From Leucaena leucocephala (taxonomy: Eukaryota; Streptophyta; Magnoliopsida; Fabales; Fabaceae), in the NCBI GenBank assembly GCA_037074615.1, contig CM073546.1, positions 8,797,501 to 8,861,500 on the forward strand: DNA of 64,000 nt, written 5' to 3'. The position numbers and the translations under genes were made by a program. How positions within the stretch are numbered: the first letter of the stretch is position 1; every line of letters begins with the position of its first letter. A model generated the notes under the pieces. That model did not search any database, was not told the DNA's origin, and saw only the letters and a program-made list of their open reading frames with translations. Below, in pieces: positions 12,441 through 24,386 of this stretch.

Positions 12441-12507
12441 CTTATATATAATGTATATATATATACGTATATAAATATAAATAAATATATACATTAACCT
12501 TGGATCA

Positions 12508-12542
12508 TTCATTGAATCTAGACACGTCTTAGATTCAATGAA
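12508..12542. other. Perfect hairpin in the Copia LTR
   Basis: TTCATTGAATCTA, a 9-nt loop, then TAGATTCAATGAA: a 13-bp perfect stem. The same structure, with small changes, is present in the LTR copies near 6440, 7820 and 19170. It could form in the RNA or act as a binding site; which is unknown. Confidence 0.85.
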
Positions 12543-12700
12543 TCTGGACATCATAGCTCGTGTTGGGCTATTTTGTGTGCGACCCTGTAGGCCCATATGA
12601 AGTTGGCAGTGGGCCATTTGCTATACTGGCCCACAAGTCGCAAGCGGTCTCTAGCAAGACATAACGACTACCCAAATCATATAAGGATCGATAAACGATA

Positions 12701-12713
12701 TAACCTTTTATAC
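12701..12713 (-). promoter_or_regulatory. Copia LTR TATA box
   Basis: On the minus strand this reads GTATAAAAGGTTA, about 680 bp inside the LTR. It is conserved in the other LTR copies (near 6272, 7645 and 19367), which fits a pol II core promoter at the U3/R boundary. Transcription would run leftward. Confidence 0.6.
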
Positions 12714-13392
12714 AACCATATCATGTCCCTTCTGTCACGCGATATTTTGGTCATGGATGAGGCATGGATAATGTCATCCTTCTATTCCTGACACTTTCTC
12801 GATCCCTGAGTAGTCTGACTATAGAAATAGAACTACCTTTCCATTACAGTATGGCCATACGTTTCTCAGACTCACTCATCGAGGGGCCCAGTAATATCTC
12901 TCTACGAATGTGAGGGACAAATTCCATCTTGACCATTCACATTCCTCCGCATGAAAACCACTAAGCCCAAACATAGTCTTTATGATCACTCGATCAAAAG
13001 TAACTTTTAACTAGGTCAAAGCTGAGCGTTTGTCATGTAGGAATCCATGATGATCTCAAGTTAAAGGGCATAATGATATGGTTTATATGTGAAAGAAGCT
13101 TATGACGCAACTCATGCAGCTCTCTCATAGTGGGTCGGTCCAACACCTTGTACTCTTATATGTGCCTATGACTTTGATTTATATCTCTATACATCTTTAA
13201 AGTCATACTGGCCTTATTTCATCTCTGCTCCCATATAGATGACCGACCAGGGATATTTAGGATAAGATCATGAATTATCTAATGATGGTCATCACAATAA
13301 ACATGCAAATAGTATGATAACATAATTAATAAATTCATAAATCAATAATATTCATAAGACAATGATTGGCCCCTAGGGTACATTTTCCAACA

Positions 13393-13402
13393 ACCTCCCA
13401 CT
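13393..13402 (-). other. Copia polypurine tract
   Basis: AGTGGGAGGT on the minus strand, immediately upstream of the 3' LTR start TGTTGG. This is the expected plus-strand primer site for reverse transcription. Confidence 0.85.
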
Positions 13403-13406
13403 TGCA

Positions 13407-16400
13407 CTAGGTATAATCATTAATTTGACTAATTCCCATTGACCTAACATGACGCTCATGCTTTGCCTGCGCAAGCAGCTTTGTTAGAGGATCAGCAACA
13501 TTGTCTTCTCCTGCTACTTTGCATATTTTTATATCACCTCTATCATTGATTTCTCTGATGAGATGAAATCGCCTGAGTATATGCTTGGTCCTTTGATGTG
13601 ACCTAGGCTCTTTAGCCTGTGCAATGGCACCACTATTGTCACAGAGCAAAGTTATTGGATCTGAGATGGTAGGTATCACCCCTATTTCCATGATGAACTT
13701 CATGATCCAAACGGCTTCCTTAGCTGCATCAGAGCTGCTATATACTCAGCTTCCATTGCATAATCTACTACAGTGCCCTGCTTAGAGCTCTTCCAGCTCA
13801 CTGCTCCATTCTTGAGGAGGAATATATATCCAGACTGTGATTTTTGGTCGTCCTGGTCAGTTTGAAAACTCACGTCTGTGTAACCAGTTACACAGAGTTC
13901 GTCATCTGATCCACCATAGACCAAGAATAAGTCCTTAGTCCTTCTTAAGTACTTAAGGATATTCTTGACAGCAGTCCAATGGCCCTCACCAGGGTCCTGT
14001 TGATATCTGCTAGTCATACTTAAGGCAAACGAGACATCTGGTCGAGTACATAACATGGCGTATATGATAGATCCTATGGCCAAGGCATATAGAACTTTAC
14101 TCATGCGACCTCGCTGATCAGATGTACTAGGACACAGATCTTTACTGAGGTGACTACCATGAGACATGGGTATGAAACCCCTCCTTGATTCGTGCATACT
14201 GAACCTATGCAGTATTTTGTCTATGTATGTACTCTGACTGAGTACTAGAAGTCTTTTAGATCTATCTCTATAGATCCTGATTCCTAGGATATAGGTGGCT
14301 TCACCCAAGTCTTTCATCGAGAAAGACTTTCCTAACCAAGACTTGACAATCTGTAAGGTAGGAATGTCATTCCCAATAAGTAGGATGTCATCGACATAGA
14401 GTACCAAAAACACAACTGTGCTCCCACTAACCTTCTTGTACACACAAGGTTTATCAATGTTTTGAAGAAATCCAAACTCTTTGACTACTTCATCAAAACG
14501 ATGATTCTAACTTCGAGAGGCTTGCTTCAGTCCATTAATGGACCTTTGAAGCTTGCACACTTTACCAGAATCCTCGGAACTCACAAACCCTTTAGGTTGT
14601 GTCATGTACACATCCTCAAGGAGCTTTCCATTAAGGAAAGATGTCTTGACGTCCATCTACCATATTTCATGTCATAATATGCTGCTATGGCAAAGAGGAT
14701 TCTGATTGATTTGGCCATTGCAACTGGGGAAAAGGTCTCATCATAGTCCATACCATGAGTTTGAGTAAATCCTTTTGCAACCAGTCGTGCCTTGAAGACA
14801 TTTACATTGCCATCCATGTCAGTTTTTTCCTTAAAATCCCACTTGCACCTGACGGTTTTTACACCTTCAGGCGGGTCGACTAAGGTCCAAACCTTATTGT
14901 CGTACATGGATTGCATTTCAGACTTCATGGCATTAAGCCACTTTTCAGAGTTTGGTCCCACTATAGCTTCTCGATAGGTATTCGTCTCATTATGCTCAAT
15001 GAGCAACACATCACGACTATCAGAAATCAGAAATCCATATCTCTGAGGCTGAAGTCGTGTCATATTAGATTTTCGTGGACCTTGCATGACTTGAGGAGTC
15101 TCAACAACTTGTTGTGAGTCTTCTCTATTTTTCATCTGTAGTTCTGTGGTGTCTTGTGGCTCTTGAACTTCTTCAAGGTGTACCTTACTCCCACTGGTTC
15201 TTTTAGAGATAAATTCTCGTTTGAGAAAGATACCATTTCTGACAACAAACACTTTGTTATCAGCAGGGTTGTAGACGTAATCTCCCTTGGTTTTCCTTAG
15301 GATATCCCACAAAAAGGCACTTTGAGGATTTGGGCGCTAATTTGTCTGAGGCTTGTTGCTTAACATAGACCTCGCATCCCCAAATCTTGAGGAAAGACAA
15401 ACTAGGCATCCTCCTAGTCCATATCTCATACGGAGTCTTTTCAATTGCCTTAGATGGAACACGATTGAGTGTGAACGCAGCTGTCTTTAGGGCATGGCCC
15501 CAAAAGGAAGGCGGAAGATCTATTCGACTCATTATGGATTAAACCATATCTAATAGTGTTCAATTTCTCCATTCAGAAATGCCATTCCATTGTGGTGTCC
15601 CTAGAGGAGTCAATTGTGAGACTATCCCACAACTCTTGAGATGATCTATGAACTCTTGGCTCAAATATTCACCACCCCGATCAGATCGAAGGGCTTTAAT
15701 TGTTTTGCCAAACTGGTTTTGTACTTCATTTTGAAATATCTTGAACTTTTCAAAAGATTCAGATTTATGTTTCATCAGATAGATATACCCATATCTACTG
15801 AAATCATCTATGAATGTTATGAAGTACGAATAACCTCCTCTGGCATTTGTGTTCATCGGTCCATACACATCTGTATGTATGAGGCCCAATAAATCAGTGG
15901 CCCTCTCACTGTGCCCAGTGAAGGGTGACTTTGTCATCTTTCCTAACAAGCAAGACTCGCAAGTGTCATATGATTCAAAATCAAATGAGTTTAGAAATCC
16001 ATCTTGATGGAGTTTGGAAATGCGTTTCTCATTTATGTGGCCTAGACGACAGTGCCAGAGGTATATCGGATTCAAATAGTTTGGTTTGACCCTTTTGGCA
16101 GTTATGTTATAGATATTTCCATGATTGAGTTGTTCCAAATTTAATATGTAATGATCAACATGCAAATCACCATGAGCATAGAAAACATCATTACGATAAA
16201 TAGAACATCTACTATTCCCAACAATGGAAGTGAAACCTTCCTTATCTAAATAAGAAAGTGAAACAATGTTACTACTTAAAGCAGGAACATAATAGCAATT
16301 GTTCAAAACTAAAAACCCAGTGGGCAGAACTAATTCAAAAGTGCCTACAGCTAACGCAGTAACCCTTGCTCTGTTTCCAACTCGTAGGTCAACCTCGCCC

Positions 16401-17378
16401 TTTTTTGGCTTCCTACTGTCCTTTAGTCCCTGCATATTTATACAAATGTGAGAACCACATGCAGTATCTAATACCCATGAAGTGGAAGTAGAAAGATGAA
16501 TGTCTATAACATAAATACCTGAAGCGATAGCCCCGCTATCCTTCTTGTTCTTTTTCAGATCTTCGAGGTAGAGTTTGCAATTCCTCTTCCAATGACCAGG
16601 TTCATTACAGAAGAAGCAAACTCCTTCCTTCGGAGGCTTTGCCTTCTTTGGTACAGGCTTGGTTTCAGGCTTGCCTGACTCTTTGGTCTTACCTGATGAG
16701 CCATGACCCTTCCCCTTGCCTTTGCCTTTCTTTTTCATACCCTTTCCTTTCTGAACCATCAAAACAGCACTGGGCTTCTTCTTAAGACTCAGCTCAGCAG
16801 TTTTAAGCATCCCATGCAGTTCAGAAATAGATTTCTCCATGTTGTTCATGTTGTAGTTCATGATAAACTGGTCATAACTTTCTGGGAGTGAGTTTAAGAT
16901 CAAATCTGTAGCTAACTCCTGGCTCATGGGAAATCCAAGCCTTTCAAGGTGATCAATGTACCCTTTCATCTTTAAGACATGAGTACTGATTGATGCACCT
17001 TCAGCCATCTTGCAGGAATGTAAGGCCTTAGTGGTCTCATACCTCTCTTGCCTTGCCTGTTGCTGGAACATTTCCTTGAGATACACAATCATCTCATAAG
17101 CCTCCATGTGTTCCAGATCTATTTAGAGTTCCAGAACCATGGTGGCTAGCATCAAGCATCCCACATCGACAGAGTCTTCCTGTGTAAGCATCTCTCTGAG
17201 CTCTAGGAGCATTGGCCGCTGGCTCCTTAGGAATAGGTTGATCTAGGACATGCGCCTTTCTTTCCTGCTTGAGAACAATTCTCAAGTTCCTAAACCAGTC
17301 AAGAAAGTTTGTCCCATTAAGTTTGTCCTTCTCAAGGACATATCGTAGCGATAATGTAGCAGTATTACTAGTCGTCAT
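13407..17378 (-). pseudogene. Copia gag-pol polyprotein, frameshifted
   Basis: The gag start is taken at 17378 (MTTSNTATLSLRYVLEKDKL). A frame change near 17190 and a stop near 17130 precede the long frame 17107-15560. That frame holds the rest of gag, the zinc knuckle CFFCNEPGHWKRNC, the protease site WVLDTACGSH, the integrase HHCC region (HCRLGHI, CESCLLGK) and the core acidic residues in IHTDVYGP, LRSDRGGEY and GISEWRN. Breaks near 15540, 15265 and 14640 separate the integrase tail (SFWGHALKTAAFTLNRVPSK) and the RT start (VRCKWDFKEKTDMDG, FSPVAMAKSIR) from the RT frame 14443-13700 with its intact YVDD box. RNase H ends in 13703-13407 (LLCDNSGAI, KHILRRFHLIRE, ADPLTK). About five lesions in roughly 4 kb suggest a fairly recent copy. 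Confidence 0.95.
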
Positions 17379-18294
17379 GATTCTACAATTAAAAATATGC
17401 AATTTAATTAGCAATCTCCCACTAAATAAAGAACCCTCAATGCAATAGTTAGTGGGCTAAGATCCATATTTGGCTCAAACTTAAGTCCGCTTTGGCAGAA
17501 CATTTAAATTAAGTTATTTAGGTAGGTAACACCTTTACCAATTACATCAAATGTAACTCTTAGATGTTCATGGAATTGTATCATCATATGATCTGTCATG
17601 TTTTTAATCCCATCTAATGCCTTGAGATCCAAAACTGTTTTGTTAATCTCAATTAAGTCAAACAATAATAAACATATGAGAGTAGCACCATTACTCTTGC
17701 TTATCTCCCCAAGATAACTCAAAAGCACTCACTTTGGTGAAGTCCATAATTGAGCTATCGAGGTTTTGACAAGTATTCATAAATTGACAGCATTATGACT
17801 TAAGATTTCATTCAGAGGGCTTAATTTATCTATCTTGTTTATAAGAATGCATGTTTCTCAGTTTGTATCTCATACAAGTAATATGCATGTTTCTGATATA
17901 ATCATAAGATGCATAATTTAAACGTGATACAATATGGCTCACCTATCCTAAGTCCGCCCAAGCCAATGAGAGGAGCTCTCTAGTAAGAAAAGGGAAATTA
18001 CATATAGAAACCTCTTTTAACATTCGAGGGGAGTGAGATGAGAAGAGAGGGTACATTGAGAGTATATATAGAGGAAGGTACGACACGCAGGCCGTATTTA
18101 AAAAATTATAACACTTGCAATCTATAGTCATATTGTTCACCATACCCAAACATTCAAGAATCAATATTCAGATCTAATTGAAGGGCAATTAATGTTTCAA
18201 ATCTAAAACATTCACAAAATAACATGTGTTACGATTGTGTTGGGCTATGAACAGGTAGCCACGGAGGTCCCGCTAGTCGGTTAGTGGGAAGGAG
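17379..18294 (-). other. Copia 5' leader, PBS missing
   Basis: Untranslated DNA between the 5' LTR and gag. No TGGTATCAGAGC-type primer-binding site is present next to the LTR. Instead 18283-18294 repeats the word gtgggaaggagc, found again at 18319 inside the LTR, which suggests a deletion at short homology. The open frames here are not recognisable. Confidence 0.6.
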
Positions 18295-20056
18295 CTACGG
18301 TATGTGTTTAAGTCAAGTGGGAAGGAGCATTACCCTCAATATTCCTCTGCGACTTCCACAGCTCCTCTCCGCGGCTGGTGATTTCCTTTCGATCACAAGA
18401 AGTCAACGGAGTGTTCCTCAGCGACCTCCACAGCTTCTCTCCGCGGCTCGTGCTCTCTTTCTGATTGCAAGAAGTCGACGCCTCAGGTCGGCTCCCTCTA
18501 CTGGTATCCACACGAACAGCGTTCTAACCACGAATGGCGTGCTAGCATCTCCTGTCCCTCCAAGGCTTTCTCAATAATTCGTCCTCTCCATCTCTTTTCA
18601 GCAGTTTCTTATCTACAAACCTTTTTGCCGATTCCCTTCGGCCTTTTATGTTATGTGTGTTCTAAAACGTAGCTCCTAAAATCAGATATACAGAATGCCT
18701 GCGTTTTTCTGAACCGAATTGGGTTTTGAAATTAATCTATATTAAATCTGAAATTAATACAATATCATATATTATATAATTTGATAAGAAACTAATTAAA
18801 TAAATAATATTTATATTAAATCTGTCCCACAGATTTAATTCACCTATTTATTTAATTTAAAATAAAGATAAGATGGGACTATATTTGATTTATTCTCATA
18901 AATCAAATTTGAGATATCATGTCAATTTGAATTTCAAATTCAAACGTGATAGAGATTTAATTTATCCTTATAAATTAAATCTTGTAAACATCTCTTATAT
19001 GAGATATCCTATCAATTTGAATTTCAAATTTAAACATGATAGAGATTTAATTTATCCTTATAAATTAAATCCTATATATCCCTTATATATAATGTATATA
19101 TACGAATTTATATATATATATATACGAATATAAATATAAATAAATATATACATTAACCTTGGATCATTCATTTAATCTGGACACGTCTTAGATTCAATGA
19201 ATCTGGACATCATAGCTCATGTTGGGCTATTTTCTGTGCGACCCTGTAGGCCCATATAAAGTTGGCAGTGGGCCATTTGCTATACTGGCCCACAAGTTGC
19301 AAGCGGTCTCTAGCAAGACATAATGACTACCCAAATCATATGAGGATCAATAAACGATGTAACCTTTTATACAACCATATCATGTCCCTTCTGTCACGTG
19401 ATATTTTGGTCATGGATGAGGCATGGATAATGTTATCCTCCTATTCCTGACCGTTACTTTCTCTATCCCTGAGTAGTCTGACTATAGAAATGGAACTACC
19501 TTTCTATTACAGTGTGGCCATACGTTTCTCAGACTCACTCATCGAGGGGCCCAGTAATATCTCTTTACAAATGTGAGGGACAAATTTCATCTTGACCATT
19601 CATATTCCTCCGCATGAAAAACCACTAAGCCCGAACATAGTCTTTATGATCACTCGGTCAAAAGTGACTTTTGACTAGGTCAAAGCTGAGCGTTTGTCAT
19701 GTAGGAATCCATGATGATCTCAGGTCAAAGGGCATAATGACATGGTTTATATATGAGAGAAGCTTATGACGTAACCCATGCAGCTCTCTCATAGCAGGTC
19801 AGTCCAATACCTTATACTCTTACATGTGCCTATGACTTTGATTTATATCTCTATACATCTTCAAAGTTATATTGGCCTTATTTCATCTCTGCTCCCACAT
19901 AGATAACTGACCAGGGACATTTAGGATAAGATCATGAATTATCCAAGGATGGTCATCACAATAAACATGCAAATAATATGATAACACAATTAATAAATTC
20001 ATAAATCAATAATGTTCATAAGACAATGATTGGCCCCTAGGGCACATTTTCTAACA
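18295..20056 (-). repeat. Copia 5' LTR, 3'-truncated
   Basis: It starts on the minus strand at 20056 (TGTTAGAAAATGTGCCC) and matches the 3' LTR throughout, down to the word tatgtgtttaag at 18301 (11569 in the 3' LTR). The terminal 66 bp are lost. It carries two 90-bp units rather than three. The first base run TGTTAG differs from TGTTGG of the 3' LTR. Confidence 0.92.
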
Positions 20057-20061
20057 CAATA
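20057..20061. repeat. Copia target-site duplication, right copy
   Basis: CAATA, a perfect match to 11493-11497. The CACTA transposase reading continues on either side. Confidence 0.9.
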
Positions 20062-21550
20062 TTCTTGCCAAACTCGACATCAACATCCTCTAACTATCAA
20101 TAATATATAAAGTGGCAAGAGGATCTCTATTTTCGTGTTTCCCATTAAAGCTTATCCGTTATAATCTAAATTTGTGTTTGGAATCCAGGAATTGTCGATG
20201 TCCCAAAAAATACCACTTCTGACTGTACAGAAGGTAGCATGATATGGTGTTGAAGTTGCACTCAAGACATGCCAACCTAATATGCATGTTCCAGTTGGAC
20301 AAAGTTCCAAACCCAGAAAATCACTTATCATCCATATCAACACTGCACGGAGATTGAATATATGCTTCTCATATGAGATCAAACATCTATACGCCATTTA
20401 TCCACAGCTCCATCATGAAGTTGTATGGAAAGCAAAAATGAGCTTTGCTTCATGCACATCTAAGGTAAGAGATTGTATGGAATTAACACAACTGGCCAGA
20501 TATTATAGGTTGTGCTCATGTTACCGAATGGGTTAAAACTATCAGTCGATAAAGCAAGACAGATATTTCTTAGATCATGGGAAAAATCTAGGAACTGTGA
20601 GTTAAACTCCTTCCAGGCCTCTGAATCTTGTAGACGTCTTAGTTTCTCATCTATATTATGCTCAAGAACATGCCACCTCATATGCTCCATCAACTTTGAT
20701 GACATATACATTCGTTGTAACCGCATCTTCAATGGGAAGTACTTAACAATTCAAACTGTTATTTATTGATCAGAGAAAAATAAAGTAACAAATTAAAGTA
20801 GCAAATAATACCAAAGAATTTTTGCAGGTTTCTTCTTTTGCTTTAGCACTATCTTGTCCTGAAGATTTCTTACAATGCTTACAGATCTCCCTATTTATGT
20901 CATCTCCCTAGTACAACATATTAGCATTTGGGGCATGCATTAATCATGTTATAGTTCAATCCAAGCTTGTTAATAATCTTTTTTGCTTCATAAAAAGATG
21001 GCAGAATACAGCTTGTGGCAAAACATTTCTAAGCAATTCCAATAGCATGGATATGGCCTTGTCTATGATACCGCACAAGCATTTAATATGATACAATTTT
21101 ATCAAGAAGGACAACTTAAAATCCTTGTACACCCATGATACAGAGGCATGTTGTCTTCATTTATCAATTCAAAAAAAATTTGAACAGTGTTAGTCCTCTC
21201 GAACTATGGTTCAGGGCCCTGTACTTCATTATGAGTGTCAGCTTCATTAATATTGAACACATCACCTACTGTACCATTCATGAGATCATGTTGGTACATT
21301 CGAACTCCCATTTGTGATATAACTAGAGTTGACTCAATAATCATATCATGCTGTTCCTTATATAGAGTCAAAATGACAATTTTGTGGGAAGGTCTTAACA
21401 ATAAAATGGTCCCTAACAATATTTATTGGATGCCACTTGTTGAAATTACATATAGGGCATGGACATTGAATCTTACCGTTCACTAACACATTATTGAACA
21501 CAAAATCTAAGAAAAAGTTGAGTCCAGCTAGATATCGTAAGATTGTACGT
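20062..21550 (-). pseudogene. TNP2-type CACTA transposase, N-terminal half
   Basis: Read on the minus strand from 21550 downward. A Transpos_assoc-like cysteine motif comes first (VNGKIQCPCPICNFNKWHP, about 21485-21430). Next is LLELLRNVLPQA / SFYEAKK / INKLGLNYNMINACPKC (about 21060-20920) and CKHCKKSSGQDSAKAKEE (about 20885-20830). The Transposase_21 core follows (20732-20460) with RMYMSSKLMEHMRWH, EAWKEFNSQF, RNICLALSTDSFNPFGNM and YNIWPVVLIPYNL. Then comes LSNWNMHIRLACLECNF and YFLGHRQFL (about 20330-20180). The usual TDGFNPFG is TDSFNPFG here. Several stops occur. The gene continues at 11492 beyond the inserted Copia element. Confidence 0.85.
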
Positions 21551-21707
21551 GGCCCATTATCTAAGTCTTATCCATTATTACTGTAGCAGTGATCTGGAGA
21601 ACATGCGAGAGTAAAATATCTATTGGAAGTTATTATGAAGTTGAACTGAAGTTTCACGGCTTATAAGGACGAGTTGTAATGGTCAAAAAATTGTAGCAGT
21701 TGTACAA

Positions 21708-23355
21708 TGTAACATCCTAAATTTTCCCTATATGTATAAGACTGATAGTGGAAAAATGTTAAGAAGGGATTGAGATGATAATTAGAAGAAAATATAATAT
21801 TTAGACAAGTTTAAATCAAAGAAAGAATGGAAAAGTAAAAAGTTATAAAGCTATAGGACGTAAATTATTTTAGATAAAAGTTAAATATAGAAAAACTAAG
21901 GAAAAACAGAAAAGGGACTTAAATGGAGTTTTGAGATTTTAGGTACTAAATTGGAGTTTCAAATTGGGTAGAAAGCGACTAAAGTAGAATTTGGCAAATT
22001 CAGGGGGCCAAAGTATAATTTTGCCAAATTAAAGGGCAAAATGGTCATTATAGAAAATTAAGCTAAAAATGGCTCAAAAATTTTCAAAAATCTTTTAGTC
22101 CCAAATTTTACCAGTAAATAGAGAATAAAATTTGGGCTACGCATATCTCTCAAAATTTTGATTTGTGGTTCTAATAAATTAATATTAATTTTTGAAGTCT
22201 AGAGATTAGTACAGTATCTTCCGGATCTCAAAATCAGATGAAATTTTATAATTAATATAAGAATTTATAAAAATGACATATCTCAAAAAGGAGTTCTGTA
22301 GAATTAATTAGAGAATTTCAGTTGAAATCGGTACTAATAAAGAATTTAGAAACATGTATAGAATTTTTATCAAAACTTATGAGTCTCAAAAAATTATAAG
22401 ACTTCATAAAAAATTATTTTATATTAGAATAAATTTTAAAATTTTATAACTATTAAAATATGTGTCTAAAATTTATCTCAAAATCAGGGCAATTTAAGAA
22501 TATCGATATAAGGGAAGTGTATTGAGATTTGTGCCAATTACCTATTAGACCCAAGGAAGGCCAAATAATGGTGTCAAGATGAAGCCCAATAGGCGTAATA
22601 GTAAGTCTTAGAGCTTAAGTCAATTTTGAATAATTTATGAAATTTAAAAAGAAAGAAATTAAAGAAAAATAAGATATAAGGTGAGGTGGCCTAGTGAGGT
22701 ATATTGTGGGACCCATACTAAGGCCACATGGTGCCAAGAGCAAGGGGAAGAGTTTATGCCATGTGCTAAAATAGAATAAAATAATATAGGAATTAAGGGA
22801 ATTGTGATTAAACTTAATTAATCTAAAAATTAACCCATCAAATTCAAGATTAAGGCTATATAATAGTTAGTTGAAGGAGGGCTACTTTAGTCCCTTGACC
22901 TTCAAAATTTGCTATAAATACCCCCTTATGTTTCCCAAAACTGTGAAGCACAAAGAAGTTTGGGGAAGTTATTCCAAAACAAAAACTCATATAATCCAAG
23001 GCAATTCCAATAGGATGTTCAAGGAACTTTGATCCAAGGTAGTTAAAGTTTAAGGTATGTAATCATTTCTAGTTTATTTGTATGAGTTTCAGAAGGATAA
23101 AACCTAAGTTTTAATGGAAGAAAAGTGAGATATTCTCTTGGTAATGGTGCTGTCCAAATCTATGCAACATCGAAGTAAGAAGAAAATAAAATTAGAACTA
23201 TGTAATTAGTGCTTAAACAAATTAGTTAGATGATTGGTTATTGAATCAAGTTGATCATCTTGATTTGCCATAGATGAGGCCTTTTGATGAAGGCTATTAT
23301 AGATAGAAGGAGGTGGAATTTTAATGATATAATGCTTCCATTGAATTTAGATGAT
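21708..23355 (+). repeat. Family C 5' LTR, truncated
   Basis: It parallels 24387-26025 base for base with scattered changes, up to 'gaatttagatgatgat'. There it jumps to unrelated internal sequence. About 1.36 kb of its 3' part is missing. Confidence 0.85.
22913..22920 (+). promoter_or_regulatory. Family C LTR TATA box
   Basis: TATAAATA followed by a C-rich run. The same box sits in the other family members at 25576-25583 and 60405-60412. It is a likely pol II core promoter roughly 1.2 kb into the LTR. Confidence 0.6.
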
Positions 23356-24386
23356 GATATTCAAATCTGAGTGATGATATTCAAAGGCTTGTAGAAGTAT
23401 GCCTAAGGAATAGAGAAGGGAACTCCATATGTCTTGAGAGCATACAAGTATGAGTAGATAATCTTCCTGATGATGATAAAGAGATTAAAAGGCCAGAGAG
23501 ACCTAGAGAAGAAGGTCTAAGGCAGAGTAAAGATAGGACACATTTATATGAGAAATAATATGCTAGGGCTCAGAGCCATATTAAGTGTAACCTAGCCCTA
23601 ACCTTGTAGCACATTCTTATTAAGCGCAGTCATACTAGATAAGCCTAGAGATGGGTAACCCACTAGGAAGTACAGTGTTGAGTCACAAGGATTAGAAAGA
23701 TATTATAGAAAGTTGAGAAAGAACATTGCTAGCTAGCATAATAATAAAGCGTAGCATTGAAGGAAAACAAAATAGCACAAAAAGAAAGAATAGCATGAGC
23801 CAAGAAGAGTATAAGTGCTCAGTAGAGAGAAAATAAGGGATATTAAAATTCTTTGTATTAGTTCCAAATAGAGGAACTGTATAGAAATAAAGAGATAGAA
23901 AGAAAGAAAGAAAGAGATAGTTAGATGAAAGGTATTTCCTTACATCAGTTCCAAGAAGGTGAACTTTAAAAAAGGAAAAAGATAGATACATAGAAAAGTA
24001 TTCCAAATAGCTAAATGAAATCCCAAAGTATAGTAAAGTTTTAGAGAGTTTGATATGAAAGAAATGGACACTACTCACAGGTTAAGTACAGTGAATTGTC
24101 CACAAGTATGAGTAGATGGATGATGATGATGGATGAGTAATAGAAATAAGTAGACTTCAACTCTGAGTTGACAAGGGAAAAAAGGGAGTATAACATCACA
24201 AGAAATGAAGCTCCACGGATGTTGAAAACATTCCACCAGATGCTAGATATAATAAGATAATATATAGATACCCCAAACCTTAGTCATAAAGTAAAAGGGG
24301 ATATAAAGAGGAGATATATCCAAGATATTTTGACTAATGTACGAAACAAAATTTGAGGACAAACTTTATTTTATGGAGGAGAAAAA
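23356..24386 (+). other. Family C residual internal region with polypurine tract
   Basis: About 1 kb without a recognisable coding motif. It contains a GAAA microsatellite run near 23900-23920. The last 40 bases hold 'gaggacaaactttattttatggaggagaaaa', and the purine run at 24375-24386 abuts the next LTR. This is the arrangement of Ty3/Gypsy polypurine tracts. Confidence 0.65.

Larger units (their letters stand above)
11498..13392 (-). repeat. Copia 3' LTR
   Basis: 1895 bp. On the minus strand it begins TGTTGGAAAATGTACCC at 13392 and ends in CA at 11498. It carries a TATA-type promoter, a 13-bp-stem hairpin and three 90-bp tandem units. Its first 66 bp on the plus strand (11498-11563) have no partner in the 5' LTR. 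Confidence 0.93.
11498..20056 (-). mobile_element. Ty1/Copia retrotransposon, nearly complete
   Basis: An 8559-bp minus-strand element with two LTRs (18295-20056 and 11498-13392), a polypurine tract next to the 3' LTR, a gag-pol reading region in the Copia order gag-protease-integrase-RT-RNase H, and a 5-bp target duplication CAATA. It interrupts the TNP2 gene of the CACTA element. The 5' LTR lacks its last roughly 66 bp and the primer-binding site. The coding region has several frameshifts, so it is not autonomous now. Related LTR pieces lie at 6213-8266, so the family has been active repeatedly here. Confidence 0.95.

Noticed and set aside
12154..12474. Open frame with 30-residue repeats (also 6531-6839 and 18873-19133)
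   Set aside because: It is produced by the 90-bp tandem units of the Copia LTR, whose period is a multiple of 3. There is no independent sign of a protein.
23692..24078. 128-residue minus-strand open frame
   Set aside because: It is the antisense of an A/G-rich interior with GAAA repeats, giving a run of F, L and S. No motif.
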